From: Edolisoma coerulescens
Lineage: Eukaryota > Chordata > Aves > Passeriformes > Campephagidae
Reading direction: 5' to 3'
Assembly (NCBI GenBank): GCA_013397115.1
Contig: VWZW01001657.1
Span: forward strand, 1,639,413 to 1,703,412
DNA length: 64,000 nucleotides
The notes beneath the pieces were generated by a model that saw nothing but the letters and a program-made list of their open reading frames with translations, did not search any database and was not told the origin of the DNA. The position numbers were made by a program, and so were the translations under genes. This document shows, piece by piece, positions 63,421 to 64,000 of this stretch; positions within the stretch are counted from its first letter, which is position 1, and every line of letters starts with the position of its first letter.

Positions 63421-63453
63421 AAATATATATATATATATATGTATATATATATT
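63421..63453. repeat. TA dinucleotide microsatellite
   Basis: A run of TA units broken once by TG (TATATGTATATA). An undetermined base lies just downstream at 63471, consistent with assembly difficulty. Likely length-variable. Confidence 0.95.
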
Positions 63454-64000
63454 AAAAAATCTCAAGTCCTNTAGTTAAATATGTGATTATGACTTGAACG
63501 ATATGTAGATCAACATTAAAAATACAGTATATACATTTTAGGCTGATAAAACACAAAATGAATTACATACAATAGTATAGTTTAAGAAAATTATTTTCCC
63601 CTACATTACACTGATATAAATGAAGAGCGATTCTGTGAAACCAGTGGAGATATGGTTCATGAGAAATGAATCAAATCCAACATTTCTATAATCTAGTCAG
63701 CATTTCTTCCCCCATTAGCAGACTTATCCTGCATTATCCCCAAACAGAAGGGGCAAAGCAGAAAATTATCACCTGTCGGTGATAATGGTGACTAATAACA
63801 TCCCCATCATACCAATTATTTTAAATGTTTTAATGTAATCTTTCACAAGTCACTACATACAATTAACAGATGGAGATAAAAAACCTTACAGGCAAAATGT
63901 TGAGAAGAAATATGTAGACACAGTCACTGCCGAACTTGTTTGACCCAATATGACATTTCTTGTTGAAAGAACAAAGTAATCCCAGAAAGACTTGGTAAAG
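63454..64000. other. unique AT-rich DNA at window end
   Basis: No feature recognised apart from the isolated N at 63471. A small ATCACC/GGTGAT pair around TGTC occurs at about 63769-63784. Confidence 0.5.

Noticed and set aside
1..64000. CRISPR arrays, operons, prophage or bacterial features
   Set aside because: The window is clearly vertebrate nuclear DNA (CR1 LINEs, CpG depletion, no dense genes). No regularly spaced repeats were found.

Overview
This looks like about 64 kb of nuclear DNA from a bird (possibly another sauropsid). The sequence is AT-rich and CpG-poor. The only dispersed repeats I can recognise with confidence are short 5'-truncated CR1 LINE fragments, several ending in or beginning with the typical ATTCTATG-type 3' tail. 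Low repeat density and CR1 as the only clear family fit a bird best. The 23-N gap in a GGAGA repeat and isolated Ns beside homopolymer or TA runs indicate a draft assembly.

I find no convincing protein-coding gene, rRNA or tRNA. No open frame exceeds about 180 codons. The longest ones lie in local GC-rich patches, often open on both strands, as expected by chance. I recognise no conserved domain in any of them. The window is best read as a gene desert or the inside of a very long intron.

Layout. 1-8 kb: unique AT-rich DNA with a GC/CpG patch near 2.6 kb and two stretches resembling conserved non-coding elements (CNEs). 8-16 kb: CR1 fragments at about 8.1, 10.0, 12.1 and 15.3-15.8 kb. 16-26 kb: unique DNA, GC patches at 17.8 and 20.8 kb, a candidate open frame at 21.4-21.9 kb, a perfect hairpin at 23.5 kb, a CNE-like block at 23.6-24.3 kb, and a gap followed by a CR1 fragment at 25.8 kb. 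26-31 kb: a three-copy 20-bp minisatellite, then a run of inverted repeats, including the most striking structure of the window, a 49-bp inverted repeat around a 101-bp centre that carries a POU octamer (29.88-30.08 kb). 31-41 kb: a CpG cluster with a hairpin at 35.1-35.3 kb, a CR1 fragment at 37.6 kb, and a CNE-like block with an inverted pair of TCF/GATA-like sites at 40.5 kb. 41-64 kb: mostly unique AT-rich DNA, CR1 fragments at 52.2, 59.5 and 62.7 kb, and GATA- and TA-type microsatellites.

If the window has a function it is probably regulatory: several palindromes contain recognisable transcription-factor half-sites and may be parts of distal enhancers or old exapted repeats. All conserved-element calls are inferences from sequence texture, since no alignment was possible.
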